From contig CP141150.1 in the NCBI GenBank assembly GCA_035235625.1, forward strand, positions 1,116,001-1,180,000: DNA of 64,000 bases, given 5' to 3'. The notes under the pieces are model-generated. The model worked only from the letters and a program-made list of their open reading frames with translations. It was not told the DNA's origin and did no database searches. A program made the translations under genes and the position numbers. How positions within the stretch are numbered: the stretch's first letter is position 1; each line of letters starts with the position of its first letter. Below are positions 11,621 to 24,301 of this stretch, piece by piece. The stretch is from Saururus chinensis (lineage: Eukaryota; Streptophyta; Magnoliopsida; Piperales; Saururaceae).

Positions 11621-13370
11621 TGGTTTTTTAATGATTTCCAAACAACATGGAAAAAAACATATTGACATGGTGTTTGTGAGAATGTAGATAACAAAGCCTG
11701 CTTTTTTCATGAACTACAAATCCAACATAAGGTGTTATGATTAAACAAATATTGCAGCCAAATGATAGGATGCTGAAATGAAATAACCAACAAAATGGCA
11801 TCCAATACCTTTAGTTGTGATTTTTCAAACTGTTCCAACAGTAATTGTTCCTGAAACAAAAAAAGTTTATTTCAAGTAATCCCAAAAGGAAAAAAAATCC
11901 AATCCAACAACAACAGTCATTTGGATAAACCATGATAGTGTTTATGTTGCAAAAAAAAAAAAAGTTGCAGTGGTATATCCAGTACATTCTTATCATTTAC
12001 GGATAACATCCCATCATGCAATTGATGACTGCACATAACATAGTTAAACAGAGAAAAACATCAGTACAACATATGAAAAACATAAACATGACAGATCAAA
12101 AGACAACAAACACATAAAGAATTACCTGGAGAAAGGTTCTTGAAGCAATAAGACATCATTTCTCGAACATTAAAAGAACTTTCCAAGCCATGTCCTGAAA
12201 TGATTTTATTTAAATCCCCCATCACGTCATTACTTCACATATTCCAAATCATCCCTCTGTGAGACCATGGGAGTTCCAAACATATACATAGATTGCAAGT
12301 TAGATACTATAATACGACACACTGAATCAATTGATGGAATATCACCATAAGCATCCACTAAACCTCATTTACTAGAAAAGAAAAGAAGATAAACAAAAAG
12401 GGCCTAAGGTAACGGCTATGAAGTTTCAGAGCAGGTGAAGGCAAGGTGCAGGATTTAACACTAAAAAGAATAAGAAATTAATGAGCAAATTAGTCTTCTT
12501 TGGTCACTGTTGGGAGAGTAAGTAAAGTGCTGCTTGATATAGAAAAATAATAGAATATATTATCAAGTGTTAACTGCTGTGAAGTACCAAACAATAATAC
12601 AAAAATAGAAAGTACGAGCAATATCTGATTACTAATCTATATCCTTTTTGCACAAAAAACTACCAAGTTTCTACTTGCATATGTGCAGTGTTTACAAAAA
12701 AATTGATTAGTTGCTAAATACATGACTATCACAAAAAAATCCCTTATCCTCTCCAAAAAATGCTTCACAAGTATTGTATGTTCAAGCATTCTGCACAATA
12801 AGTAGACGAAACTGCAATGTACGTATAATGAGGATAGCAGTCTTGACAACTCCATCCCCTAACAAAAACAAGCTTCCACCTGCATAAACAAAACTATAGT
12901 ATGCTCAATCTAAGGATTAAGTTTTGATAAACATATAATATGCATCTTTCAAATACAATATCCAACCTAGTTAGGTTGTTGAGAGCTACTTCGGTCTAAG
13001 TAGTGATGCCTACTTCCAATGGTATCTATGTTGCTAGTGATCAAATCCCCTTGCATAAGTATAGAAACATCTTGCATCTGTAAACATATTCAGCTGCTAA
13101 GATTTGAAGTTATACATATGTATATTAATGATGATAACCAAAAGGAAAAGATTAGGAGTTTTACAAATAATAAATTCATCATGCTGCAACCATGTTGGTC
13201 AGTGATCTTTGCGGGTAATTGGCTATGCAAAGAAGTCTCCGGTTGGGAATTTATTTGACTAAGTTGAGTTTGCATGTAATCACTTGGAAGTCCATTGGTT
13301 AATTCCTACACCATAGAAAAGCGTATTTCAAACATATGTATTTAGCTAAGGTTAGTGTACAAGTCAATCA
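11621..13370. other. mostly non-coding; possible further CABIN1-like exons
   Basis: On the minus strand, 11860-11816 reads QLLLEQFEKSQLK before a donor. About 12190-12127 reads GHGLESSFNVREMMSYCF followed by a donor gtaatt. Both have plausible splice borders and the right strand and order to be upstream exons of the neighbouring pseudogene, but I cannot match them to the family from memory. The remainder to 13370 shows no gene. Confidence 0.35.
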
Positions 13371-15635
13371 CTAAAAACAAAAACATAATACCTCGATACA
13401 ACAATTGTCCATATTTAATCTGGTGGCCTTCTTTTTGGGTAGTGTTTTATTCTTCTTAGTCCTCTCAAGACAACTTTTGATCCTAGGACCACCTCGCTTT
13501 CCTCCTTGTTTTACTTTGAAACCCTTAACTAGTGGGGAAGTTGCACTATCATTAAAATCATCAACTTGTGCTTTGCCACTTCCACTACAAGTTATGACCA
13601 CTCCAAAAGAATCATGTTGGCTATCACAAACCCTACCATGTGAGATGACATCAGGTTGTTGTGAAAGTACACGATTATTACACTCTCGCACTTCCTTCAA
13701 AATTGTATCCACATAGTTTAGGGCAATTAAAGTTGCATCCTCAGTTAGTGTTGCTTCTGTTGTCAAATTTCTAAAAGCCAGACATAAATCATTATTCCTC
13801 CTCATGAGAGCAACATTCGGATCTGCTTCAATTATAGAACCACGACGATCAATAACACTACCGGATTTTGCTTCTTTGGTCCATCTTTTCAGGACATAAT
13901 GTGGAGGCAACTCATGTATCTTGAAGTGATCAAGTACCCTAAATGCATGACGACATAAGATACCCACAAAATTGAACTTCTTACAACTACAATCAACTAC
14001 ATTGGTTGATGGGTCATAATTGACAATGTGTTTGCGATGTGTTTGATCCATTTCAATTGTACACTCCTTCATCACACCATGATCAACAACCTCTATGACA
14101 ACACAGTTTAGGCAACCTAAATATTCCTTTTCGATCATCTTGAATATTACTGGTGTGTAAACACTTGAAGCATACTTCATGATCCGAGAATGAACAGTCA
14201 CAATTGGCATGCTATGTTTCATCTTAAATTCAGCATTCCCTTCTTTACGACGTCTATCAGCCAATAGCCTCTCATAATGATCAAAAAACCTGCATAAATT
14301 ATGCTCAGATTTCAAGTATCCTCTTAGAATACCGTTCATGCTTTCACTCCTCTGTGTGGATTTCATATCACCTGTGAACATATGTCGCCCATAAACCATT
14401 GCCCATTTCTTTCTTTCTTTGAATAGCCCTTCTAGCCATTCATTTCCATGAAGTTCATACTTCTCAAGCATATTATCCCATGCTGTGTAAAATTCTTCTT
14501 CATCCTCGTAATCATAAATGCATTTGCTGAAGTCATGGGCAAATGGCTTCTTGCCATCAATAACTAAATTAAGTGAGTGGTTAAGATGTTTACAGGCATT
14601 CCTATACATATGCCACACACAAATACGATGATGGGTATTCGGTAAAACCGAAGCTATTGCACTAGCCATTGCCTTATCCTGATCAGTTAAAATTGTCTTC
14701 GGATGACTACCCATTGTATCTGTGAATGTCTTGAACAACCACTCAAAACTTTGGATGGTTTCATCATATAATAAAACTGCTCCAAAAATAATGGTCATCT
14801 TATTATGATTTAAACCCACAAACAGACCAAATGGACGACAATATTTGTTGGTCCTATATGTGGTATCAAAGCAAACAACATCTCCAAAATGATGATAATC
14901 CATAATCGAAACCGGATCTGCCCAAAAGAAGTTTGTTATTTTATGATCCTCATCATATTGCATGCTATACTCAAATGAGGAATTTTGAGTACGCCTCCCT
15001 TTCAAATACTTGATTATGGCAAAAGCATCTCCTTGGTCAATTGTTTTTTGGCACTTCGTACGTAAGTAATTATTATAGTCCTCCTGAATAAAGCCAAGGT
15101 TGTCAAACCCCCCTACTTGCTTAGCCATAAATTCAACTGCTTCTCTTGGGCGTATCCCTGAACCATCTGCTATGTCTGCAGCAACAACTTGAATAATACT
15201 CATTCTCCTTTGTGACCTTAGCCTATTAACATAGACTTGGTTTGTGACCTCATGATTATGTTTTTCTTCAAAAGTCTGAATACGTCATGCACCATCTTGT
15301 TGCAAATTGATGACCAATTGGGCTTCACATCCAACTCTTGTTTCTGGTCGAGGATTCTTTGGATTTTCCCGTTTCTTATCAAATAGTCTATGACCTTCTT
15401 TGGAGCAACAAAATCTTCTATAACACCGTTGACCTTTCACATTTGTACGGGAGCTGGCTCGATGAATGCTAAATCCAACATTTCGGGCATACTTATTGTA
15501 AAACTCATATGCTTCTTCCTCGGAAGAAAATCTCATACCAACTTCTGGCTCCCATATCTCCCTTCTTTTTTCTTCTGTAGGATCACTTGATTTACCGAGG
15601 TCCACTTCTAATTCTTCCATTTGAAGCCTACACAA
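13371..15635 (-). pseudogene. FAR1/FRS-like MULE transposase gene with one in-frame stop
   Basis: Seen: a single intronless frame of 754 codons, open except for TGA at 15285-15287. N-terminal FAR1 DNA-binding domain (about residues 40-138) with YEFYNKYARNVGFSIHR, RRFCCSKEGHR and EEKHNHEV. MULE transposase core near residues 250-345 with CFDTTYRTNKY and ILTDQDKAMASAI (two acidic residues of the DDE set) and ICVWHMYRNACKHL. SWIM zinc finger near 547-569 (CSCKKFNFVGILCRHAF). Basic C-terminus. The stop falls in DGA*RIQTF, where the family usually has Gly-x-Trp, so TGG to TGA is likely. Internal Met at 15203 could start a 610-residue product lacking the DNA-binding domain. Known: FRS proteins are domesticated Mutator-like transposases acting as nuclear transcription factors; mobile MULEs encode close relatives. 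The minisatellites on both sides and the lesion favour a transposon copy, but a decayed host FRS paralogue is possible. Confidence 0.88.
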
Positions 15636-16043
15636 TTAAATAAGAATGAATCACATACCATTTCATAAGTATTACTTCTCACAAGGAATAAGGGAAGCCA
15701 ATAGCCAATCATGAAACAAAATCTTTTAACCAAATACTCATAAGTCTTCACTCCATTTTATATGCTACAAGGGCCAATACATGTTTCCAACTCATGGGCA
15801 ACAACGATTCAGCTCAATATCATATACACAAAATGGATCACACTCAAGTGTTAAGAAATTCAGCATGTTATCTCATGTTGAACCCCTAAATTCTTCTTTT
15901 TCTCCCCAATGCATTGTAACCACCTACTTTTTTTTTAATCACATTGCAGCGGGTAAAAGATAAATCAAATTGTGCAACTAAAAACAATTTACCTTGCCCA
16001 ATCACTCAATGGCAGGCAGAACCCAAGTGTAACACTATATCAC
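15636..16043. other. upstream region of the FAR1-like gene
   Basis: Non-coding sequence between the FAR1-like start codon and array B. It presumably held that gene's promoter. No core promoter element was identified with confidence. Confidence 0.4.
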
Positions 16044-17050
16044 CAGCAATAGCGTTGCAACGTTGTAGCATTATCACTGCAATGTTGCAGCGTTATTGTT
16101 GTAACGTTATAGAAGAACGCAACAACGTTGCAACAACATTGTAGCGTTATTGCTACAACGTTGCTGCGTTCCTCGATAACGTTGCAGCGTTGCAGCGATA
16201 ATGCTGCAACGTTATAGCGATATTGCTACAATGTTTCAGCGTTATTGCTGCAATGTTGCAGCGATAATGCTACAATGTTGCTGTGTTCCTCGACAACGTT
16301 GCTGCATTCCTCGATAACATTGCAACAATAGTGCTGCAACGTTGCAGTGATAATGCTACAACATTATTGCTGCAATGTTGCGGCGTTAATGTGACAACGT
16401 TGTGGCGTTAATGCGGCAACGTTGCAGCAATAATGCTACAACGTTGCAGCGTTGCCCAATAACGTTGCAGCATTGCACCAATAACACTACAACGTTGCAG
16501 TGATAATGCTGCAACGTTGCAGTGTTGCCCGATAATGTTGCAGCATTGCACCAATAACGTTACAACGTTGCAGTGATAATGCTACAACGTTGCAGCGTTG
16601 CCCGATAATGTTGCAGCATTGCACCAATAACGCTACAACGTTGCAGTGATAATGCTGCAACGTTGCAGCGTTGCCCGATAACGTTGCAGCATTGCACCAA
16701 TAACTCTACAACGTTGCAGTGATAATGCTGCAACGTTGCAGCGTTGCCCAATAACATTGCAGCATTGCACCAATAACGCTACAACGTTGCAGTGATAATG
16801 CTGCAACGTTACAGTGTTGCCCGATAACGTTGCAGCATTGCACCAATAACGCTACAACGTTGCAGTAATAATGCTGCAACGTTGCAGCATTATTGCTACA
16901 TCGTTGCAGCGTTTCTCGGTAACGTTGCAGCAATAACGCAGCAACGTTGCAGCGTTATTGCTGCAACGATGCGGCATTAATGTTGCACCGTTGTAGCAAT
17001 AATGCTACAAGGTTGCAGCGTTGCCCGATAATATTGCAACGTTTCACCAT
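16044..17050. repeat. palindrome-centred minisatellite array B, same family as array A
   Basis: Seen: the same GCAACGTTGC-centred ~22 bp units as array A. The first ~100 bp run in the array A forward sense; most of the rest is reverse complement (CGATAACGTTGCAGC, TTCCTCGATAACG near 16170). The array B interior has its own higher-order repeat (separate entry). It stops at about 17045 in CACCATAAACAGAGC. Confidence 0.95.
16440..16905. repeat. 73 bp higher-order repeat inside array B
   Basis: The marker GCATTGCACCAATAAC occurs at 16470, 16543, 16616, 16689, 16762 and 16835, exactly 73 bp apart each time. Each 73 bp unit contains roughly three 22 bp units plus a partial one. Copies differ by only a few substitutions, so this part expanded recently compared with the rest of the array. 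Confidence 0.93.
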
Positions 17051-18240
17051 AAACAGAGCAACATATACCTGTAGAGATCCTCCTCAATCCTATCCATATT
17101 ATCTATTCTAAAAAAAAGGGGGTATGAACATAGCACGTTACAAGCTTTATCTTAAAAAAACACAGCCTGCATAAGATTATAAACATAAAATGTATACCTT
17201 TACCACTAACTGCAATTCAAAAGTGGTAGAGTTGATATGTTGCAATATGTAGACAACCCCTGAATTGTCTTCCTCAACAACAACATAAAAGAGTAGCATA
17301 ATCATATCTATGATTGCAGTAGCCCTCGTAGTCACTGAATTGTCGTCCTCAACTACAGCAGATTTTTGCAGCCACTAGGAGCATTTTTTTAATCGAAGGG
17401 CATTGTCCCTCCTCTCCTCATTTCATCTGGACTCTATCTCCCTTTCTCCCTGATTGTATTGCGCCTAGCTGTGAGAAGCGAGAAAAGAAGAGTAAGAGGG
17501 CGGTCAGTCAAGAGATGACACTGGAAGCTGTTGTTTTTCTGAAAGGATTTTTACTCCTTGTCCAGAGGAACCAAGAGCTTCATGAACAAAGAGGAGGTGG
17601 AACAAAGAGAAGACGAACCAAGAGCTTTAGGAACAAAGAGGAGGTGGACAACCAGAGGATGACTCACATTGAGGTGGAGTGCAATGGGTGCCGAAAACAG
17701 ATGAATGAGTATCTTCCTCGGCTCTGATCTATGCGATAAGTCCGGTTCCGGTGGCTCTTGTTCATGATCGATCAAAAGGGAGGCACTACGGTGGATGATT
17801 CCGGTGGCGACGGTCGATGAAGAGGAAGTACAAGAGGCGGGAAAAAAGTCCCAGGTTTTTCTGAATTGTTCTGATTTGCGTCTTCTGTACGAGAGGCGGG
17901 GTTTCTCTGTTCTGGTTTCGTCGTTGTTAGAAAACCAGGTTCCCAGTTCCGTGAACGTGAACCAATTCTCGGTTCCATGTTGCCGTGAACCCAAATGCCA
18001 CGCCGTGAACCCAAATGTCATCTAGATTGAGCGTCTCCGTGAATCTGCTGGCGTTTGTGACGTGGTAAGCAACCATTGGTGGCCAATTGGTGCTGAGCGA
18101 AATACCCTCCCCAGCAGATTCGCGTCCGTATATGATATACTTGGCTTCTTGTTTCTCTTCTGTTTCTTCTTCCATCGAAAACCATGCATTTGAGCTTGTC
18201 GGTTAGAAACTTGGCAACGCAACTAAAGAATTATTCAATC
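17051..18240. other. no recognised gene; two overlapping minus-strand open frames
   Basis: Minus-strand frames at 17551-18021 (156 codons) and 17927-18175 (82 codons) overlap in different frames. The latter begins with an acidic, Glu-rich stretch followed by AKYIIYGRESAGEG. Neither resembles a family I know. Small direct repeats of a GTGAACCCAAATG type occur near 17990-18015. Confidence 0.3.
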
Positions 18241-18383
18241 TGTGGGTATTTCAGAGCAGTAAAATGGTATGTAATTGGACTTCCCCGGCCCCTACAGGTT
18301 TTCTAAGAAAATATAAATAAAGAACATGCTTGATCGTATTATATTAATGGGTACCTCTTATCAAATATGAAAGATTTAACAAT

Positions 18384-18735
18384 TGGCAGTGACTACCCCA
18401 TGCTAGATACTAATACACTAGACGAGGACTGGGAGTCCATTTGATTATTTAAAAGTTGGCAGTGACCACCCCGTCTCAAAATCCATCCAATACGCCCAAA
18501 GAGTTACTATCTGAGTTTTGGCAAGGGGTATCCCCGGCCAAATATTAATGCACTAGATGGGACTTGAATACCCCGTATGATGGTAACTACCCCTCGCCAT
18601 ATACTAATGCACTAGATGGGGGACATGGAGTCCCTATCCGATAGTTCAAAAGTTTGTGGCCACCCCGTGCCAGAATCCATCAAGTACACCCGAAGAGCTA
18701 CTATTTGGGTTTTGGCAGGAGGTTATCAACTATTA
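18384..18735. repeat. 197 bp tandem repeat, nearly two copies
   Basis: The block beginning near 18384 (CAGTGACTACCCC, then ACTAATACACTAGA and GGGAGTCCAT) recurs 197 bp later at 18581 with scattered substitutions. It continues through the CACCCCGT and AATCCATC motifs in both copies. The second copy fades around 18735. Confidence 0.75.
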
Positions 18736-20640
18736 TACTAAAGTTCAAAAGAATTCAACCCTCTTTTCCTTTCCCTTTCTCTTCATTACAGCCTTTTCTT
18801 TTCTAAGCGAGTACAATGGAAGATTGCACTTTGGAGTAAAAAAATCCTTAGGCCGCAGCTTCCTGCCTGATTCTTCAATGAATATTGGACCTACCTAACC
18901 TTAAAATAAAAAATAACAACAATTATGGATGGACAACAATAAAATAAAATAAATTTTCACATTCATAAATTTACAAATATGTAACTCGTATATAATGTAG
19001 AAAAACATATAATAGGATTCATTGTCAGCAAGCATATTGAGTCAAACTTATTGTGTCGATTCTTTTTATACCACAAAACAAACAGCACTGAGCAGTCACG
19101 AAGAAGAATGGTTTGTCAATTAATACAAATTGTCATGCATGTGAATTGGTACTTGCAAACAAGGATACAGTAACTTCCTTATAGTAAACACGAATGACTA
19201 GCACACCTTATTCTTAAAAGTCAAAGTAGCAGCTGAAGTTATCTACATATATCGCAAAATCAACGAAGGATATATTAGTAGTAGTTATAAATGTGAAAAT
19301 AGAGTTTGCAACAATGATCAAGTCAGCGTTAAGCTTATTTGTATACATAGAGTTTGCAACAAAGATATGCACAAAAATGTTTTCTCAACAAGCAACAACT
19401 AAAAAATTTGGATTGATTGCACAGATTAGCGTAATAGATCCAATGTCTGACACAAATCTAGCAAACAATGACCAACACACATCAAAACCACATAATTTTA
19501 CGCAATATATGCAACAACAGTAGTGAATAAGACAGATAACCATATAATACACGAAAGTCAAAAAGGGCGATTTGGGACAAGTAGAGGGAAAAAGGGAGGA
19601 CACACGCTTGCTAGCATCGAAGACGTCGTGGATGGACTTCAGGCGGCAGACGAGGTGGTTGATGCATGACTTGACGGTAGAAGAGATCTAGCGGTCTGAT
19701 TAAGTCAGTGGAGGAGGAGCCACAGGCAAATGGGATAGGGAAGAGCTAGGCGAGGGGGAGGGGGAGAGGGGCTTAGGGCAGCCAGGTGAGGGAGGTGAAG
19801 GACGGGGTGAAGAGCACTTAGTCGGGAAGAGTTTTTTATGTTCCTTACTCACTATGAGGTCAGCGTAGGGATGCCTATAGAGCATACATATTTAAGAATG
19901 GTGGCACACAAGCTAGTACATATTAGCACTAATGTATCACTAGCACACACGCTAGTACACAGTGCCTATAACAACCAAGCTTGACTCAGAGTTTAAAAAT
20001 CTCGAATAAAAAATTTTCTTCGTTAAACAATAAAACATAATATGTGTACGAAAGTTGTAATGTTCCTCTACGTATTATATAGCTTTAAGGTTTCCCTACA
20101 CATAGACTAGAACGAAGCATATATTTATAATTAGTTTGGATTGGGCAAACGTTCTTGTACCGTTAGTTGCCTACATACATATTAAATATTATTTTTAATA
20201 TTATTTCAATAAGATCATATATGGAAATAGTTCTGCCTAAAGGCTAATACATGCATCAGACAGTCTAAAATTACATACGTCAAAATACATATATCTGAAA
20301 ATTTAATCGATGTCATACAAAAATCATTGGAGTTAAATAAAAACTAACAAATCAACAAAATTTACACATCTAGCTCTATCATAAAACATAGTAGAACACA
20401 TAAGGGAAGATTGAATCATATCAAATCATATTAGATCATATTAGATCTCATCTAACATATCAAATCATACCAGAACACATCAAATCATGATATCGGATCA
20501 AAACAAAGCATTTCATGATAGATAAAATTAGAGTAAAATAGATCATAATACATTGGATTAGAGCATAACATATAAATTATTTAGCATCTTAAGCTAACAA
20601 CTTAAGATACACATGCACTCATATAAATATATATGAAATT
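18736..20640. other. AT-rich non-coding region
   Basis: No gene recognised. A GC-richer island at 19600-19830 contains a short minus-strand reading (NHLVCRLKSIHDVFDAS) that looks protein-like, but I cannot assign it. 19905-19965 has repeated GCTAGTACACA-type words. Confidence 0.3.
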
Positions 20641-23580
20641 AGAAGGTTGAAAAGGCTTACTCCCTTGGAGTTCCTCGAAAGTTATGATGTTCAGAATTGC
20701 TCTTTCCATTAGGGCATCCTCTCCTTTAAGTTCGTAGATGGTGAATAGAGTCTTCTCTTGCTCCAAAATATTTTTTTATTATACTTGAAGGCTATAGATA
20801 GACACTCCCCTTTCTTAGAGCTCATTTATGCCGAAGGTGATAGATAGAACCTCTCTTTACCCGGGATGTTTCTTACTTTTGATGCTCATAGATGGTGGAC
20901 AAAGCCTCCCCTTACCTAGAACATTTCTTACTTTTTGTGCTCGTAGGTGGCGAACAAAACCTCCCCTTACTAGGAGACGCTTCTCACTTTACACACACAT
21001 AGGTGACAAACAGAACCTCCTCCTTCTCGAAGCCTGTAGTGCCCCGACTTTTTAAATTACTTTAAAGGTCAGAGTGCTGACAATTCGTAATAATAAAATA
21101 TGGGTCAAGATCAACTGTGCACAGAGAGTAACTATTTATTAATTTAGGTAATTACAAAAGCTTTACAAAATAAGGCCTATCGTGCCTTAATAAAATCAAA
21201 GTCATGCATATACAAAATTAATACATAACAAAAGAACATGATAAAATATTAATCTTTTGAAGTTCTACAGGTAATCTTCATTAACGTCAACTCTATTGTT
21301 CGGACTTGCAGCGTCTAGGGGTGGGTGAGTATAATTATACTCGATAGATATAATTAAATTCTATTAGCATGCTAAAACATAAAGCATAAATAAATATCTT
21401 ATAGTAACTTACATTCAAAAGTCAACTTAAAATAATATCTTCAACTAATTGAATTCAACACACTTCTTATACTGATAAAATAGTTCTTCACAGTATCTGG
21501 TAAATTCAGACAAGTTATTCATAAACAGAATCCGATAAATAATTCAAAATCAAATAAAACATCATTCACATAATATCGCTGATACAGGAGCGACATACAC
21601 CCGTGTTCATGGGGCAACAAGATCAAAATGAAGAGGATCTTCCTACGATATCCAACTTCATGGGTGCATCATATGCTATAAGAGGCGGTACTTAAGAGTC
21701 ATAACTCCGATAGCTTTTGGGCTTTATACCAAATAGCTACCCGTCAAAACCGATCGTAGTTTTTAGGCTTTATACCAAATAACTACCCTTCAAATCCGGT
21801 CAAATCATTCATAAATATATTCCAAATAATAATAATATTTTAATAGACGTATCACAACAAAATCCCTCTAAGAGGCATACACGACGCTATTATTTTAGTG
21901 CATGTCCGCCCTTAATCATATCCATTTCAAAATAATAATTTATTTAAGAAACAAATAAATTATAAAATATAATGCCTAGTCATAGCATAGAATTAGAGCT
22001 TAAAACTACCTACCCTTCGTTCTTGAAATTGACTGGAGTAACGACCGATGGTTGGAGCCTTGTCTCGTTCATGGGCTTAGGAGCGGCGGGCAGAACCTCC
22101 CCTCATGCCAAGAGAGAATATCTTTTCGAGCTCCGAAGCTGCGGGCAAAGTCTCCCCTTGCGTCGGGATGATTTCTCCTTCCAGTTAAAAAATGGCAAAC
22201 AAAGTCTCCCCTTACCCCAGGTCATTCCCCCTTTTAGAGAATCTAACTCGGAAAACGGACCCTCTCATGACGTCGATCACTCTTGAATTAGGTAGGACCA
22301 GTTTTTAAACAGGTAAGAAACGGTGAAAAAACGCGTGTCTAAGTCTTAAAAACACGCATTACACAAAGAAAAAGAGGGGAAGAAGGGATGGGGCGAGTTG
22401 GACCTCCCCCACCCCTCTCATTTTAAAGGCAAAGAGCCATCTAGATGCACGACACGTGTTGTGCATCTGGTGACTCAAATTAAATGCCGCATTGATTACC
22501 CTGCCAACGCATCAGCCACTGCATTGATGCCAGAGTTGACGCATATATTGTTTTTTAATATTTTTTAAATTTTGTTTTATTATAAAAATAAAACTTAAAA
22601 CTTTAAATGGTCATAAGTTCGTACCCCCAACTTGGAATTGCGCAATCTCTATACCGTTGGACTCATACTTACGAACCCTTCGAAACAAGACTACACAAAG
22701 ATATGTTTTCTCGCAAAATCAAAGTAGGTCCTGCCTATGATACGCTTTCCAATGCCATATACTATCCCGGTGTTCATTTGACACGTTCTTGGGCTCGATA
22801 CGTTCGTCTATCTAAGCCCAATCAAATATCTTAAAACTTCTCTATAACGAATTAAACTCAAAAGGGTCTAATTTTACTAAAAACTGTTATCGGGCCTTAA
22901 AACTCGTTAATGAGCCCAAACGTTCGAATTTCCAAACTTTAAAATTTCGGGGCATTACAAAGCCATTTCCCTATTCTAGAGTACCTAACTCAAAGAATGA
23001 ACTATTTCATTGCGTAGAACACACTCAATTTAGTTAAAAATATATTTTGAATAGAATAAATCGGACTTAGAATGACAAAAAAAATATAGAAAACGAAGTC
23101 TCTCGTTGCAAAATACCCATTAGAACCCTAAAATAGGGTATGATGCGATGATACAGTGGCGCCACTGTTTTTGGCGGCGACGCATGCCCAAACTGCTCCA
23201 GGTGCATTTCGCGATGCCTGCGTATGATGCATGCGCTACAACGCATGGGGGCCAACCCGCGATGCACAGGACCGCGCGTCCACCATGAGCTGCGTGGCTG
23301 CGTCACGCACATTACTTTTTTTTATTCTTATCTTTAAATGTCAAAAATTTTCTACTCCGGACTAGAATTCTTACATTCTTAGTACTGTTGAGCTCGTATC
23401 GACGAACCCTAAGAAACAAGATCCCTCAAGGTAGATTATTTTGCTCTTTTCAAGTGGGTTCTACAAATAAAGTATGTTTACTTAAGTCATAACTTTCGAC
23501 CCCAATGTTTGACCTGAGCGATTGAAGGCTAGTTACGCTTATTTTTCAAAGCTCTTTCATAATTTTAAGAGTCTCACCAA
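20640..23580. mobile_element. older LTR-derived sequence hosting a younger solo LTR
   Basis: Sequence on both sides of the inserted solo LTR (20640-21034 and 22965-23580) resembles that LTR's own interior. Shared features are repeated AACCTCCCCTTAC-type words to the left, and a GAGCTC..ACGAACCCT..GAAACAAGA block to the right matching 22650-22690. The outer copy is therefore a diverged member of the same family. Its own ends were not resolved. Confidence 0.5.
21035..22959. mobile_element. solo LTR, 1925 bp, TSD AAGCC
   Basis: Starts TGTAGTGCCCCG and ends CGGGGCATTACA, a near-perfect 12 bp terminal inverted repeat with canonical TG...CA. It is flanked by an identical 5 bp duplication, AAGCC, at 21030-21034 and 22960-22964. 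There is no internal gag-pol domain, so it is an LTR left after LTR-LTR recombination. Its interior is related to the solo LTRs at 40839 and 54117 but in the opposite orientation (it contains the reverse complement of their ATGAGTCCAAC and AGGTTCTGCCCG motifs). Confidence 0.88.
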
Positions 23581-24292
23581 ATAACCCCCTCTAAATAATT
23601 TAAAATTATTAAAAACTTAAAAATTAGATTTATTAGAAGCATGAAATTGTACTGAATATTCACGGTCATTAAAGTGCCACTGGCACTAACATATGCCAAT
23701 GTGTGGATCATTGATCTTAAAAATGAATACTCTACAGACGTTATTAACATTGAGCTAATTACCAAAGTGGAGCATGAAAAACACTTCCCACTTAGTAAGG
23801 GGTACATGAAGTTAAAAAAAGTTCATATTTTATTTTCAAAACTAGGGTACAAGTGGGAGAATGAGTAACTAAGACACGGGGTACTTAAGTAACGGTAGAC
23901 ACAGGAAATAACTAAGGTGTGAATAGCCATGTTCATAAATAAAAGGAAAATAATATTTTCACATAAAAAACTCACACATGAGTTTTGATTAGTTTAAATT
24001 AGTGAGCCCATGTGAACTTTGTATAGGACCCACTTATAAAATCCAATCAAAATTCTTACGTGAATTTTTGTTGCGAAAATATCACTATCTAAATAAAATT
24101 TAAACGCACCTTTTTATGTTTTGTTATGAGACCTGAAAGATGAGCTTATGTATGTCAAAGTGTGGGTGAGCCTAGTAGCCAACACATTTAGATTTGATGG
24201 CACATGTAACTTAAGGAAGAAAAGTTTGACTCACTACCTGCCTCTTTTGTTGTGGATTGAAATTTGACAGCTTGAAATACTAACTTTTTTCA
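23581..24292. other. non-coding stretch
   Basis: No gene recognised. An open frame at 23674-23868 on the plus strand shows no family features. Confidence 0.35.
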
Positions 24293-24301
24293 TTCTAATA
24301 A

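Noticed and set aside
13405..13716. Plus-strand 103-codon open frame
   Set aside because: Antisense shadow of the FAR1-like C-terminal region.
16560..16933. Minus-strand open frames in array B
   Set aside because: Same minisatellite artefact. The frames follow the 73 bp repeat, not a gene.
17551..18175. Minus-strand frames of 156 and 82 codons as real genes
   Set aside because: They overlap in different frames, are low in complexity and have no recognisable domain. Kept only as a note.
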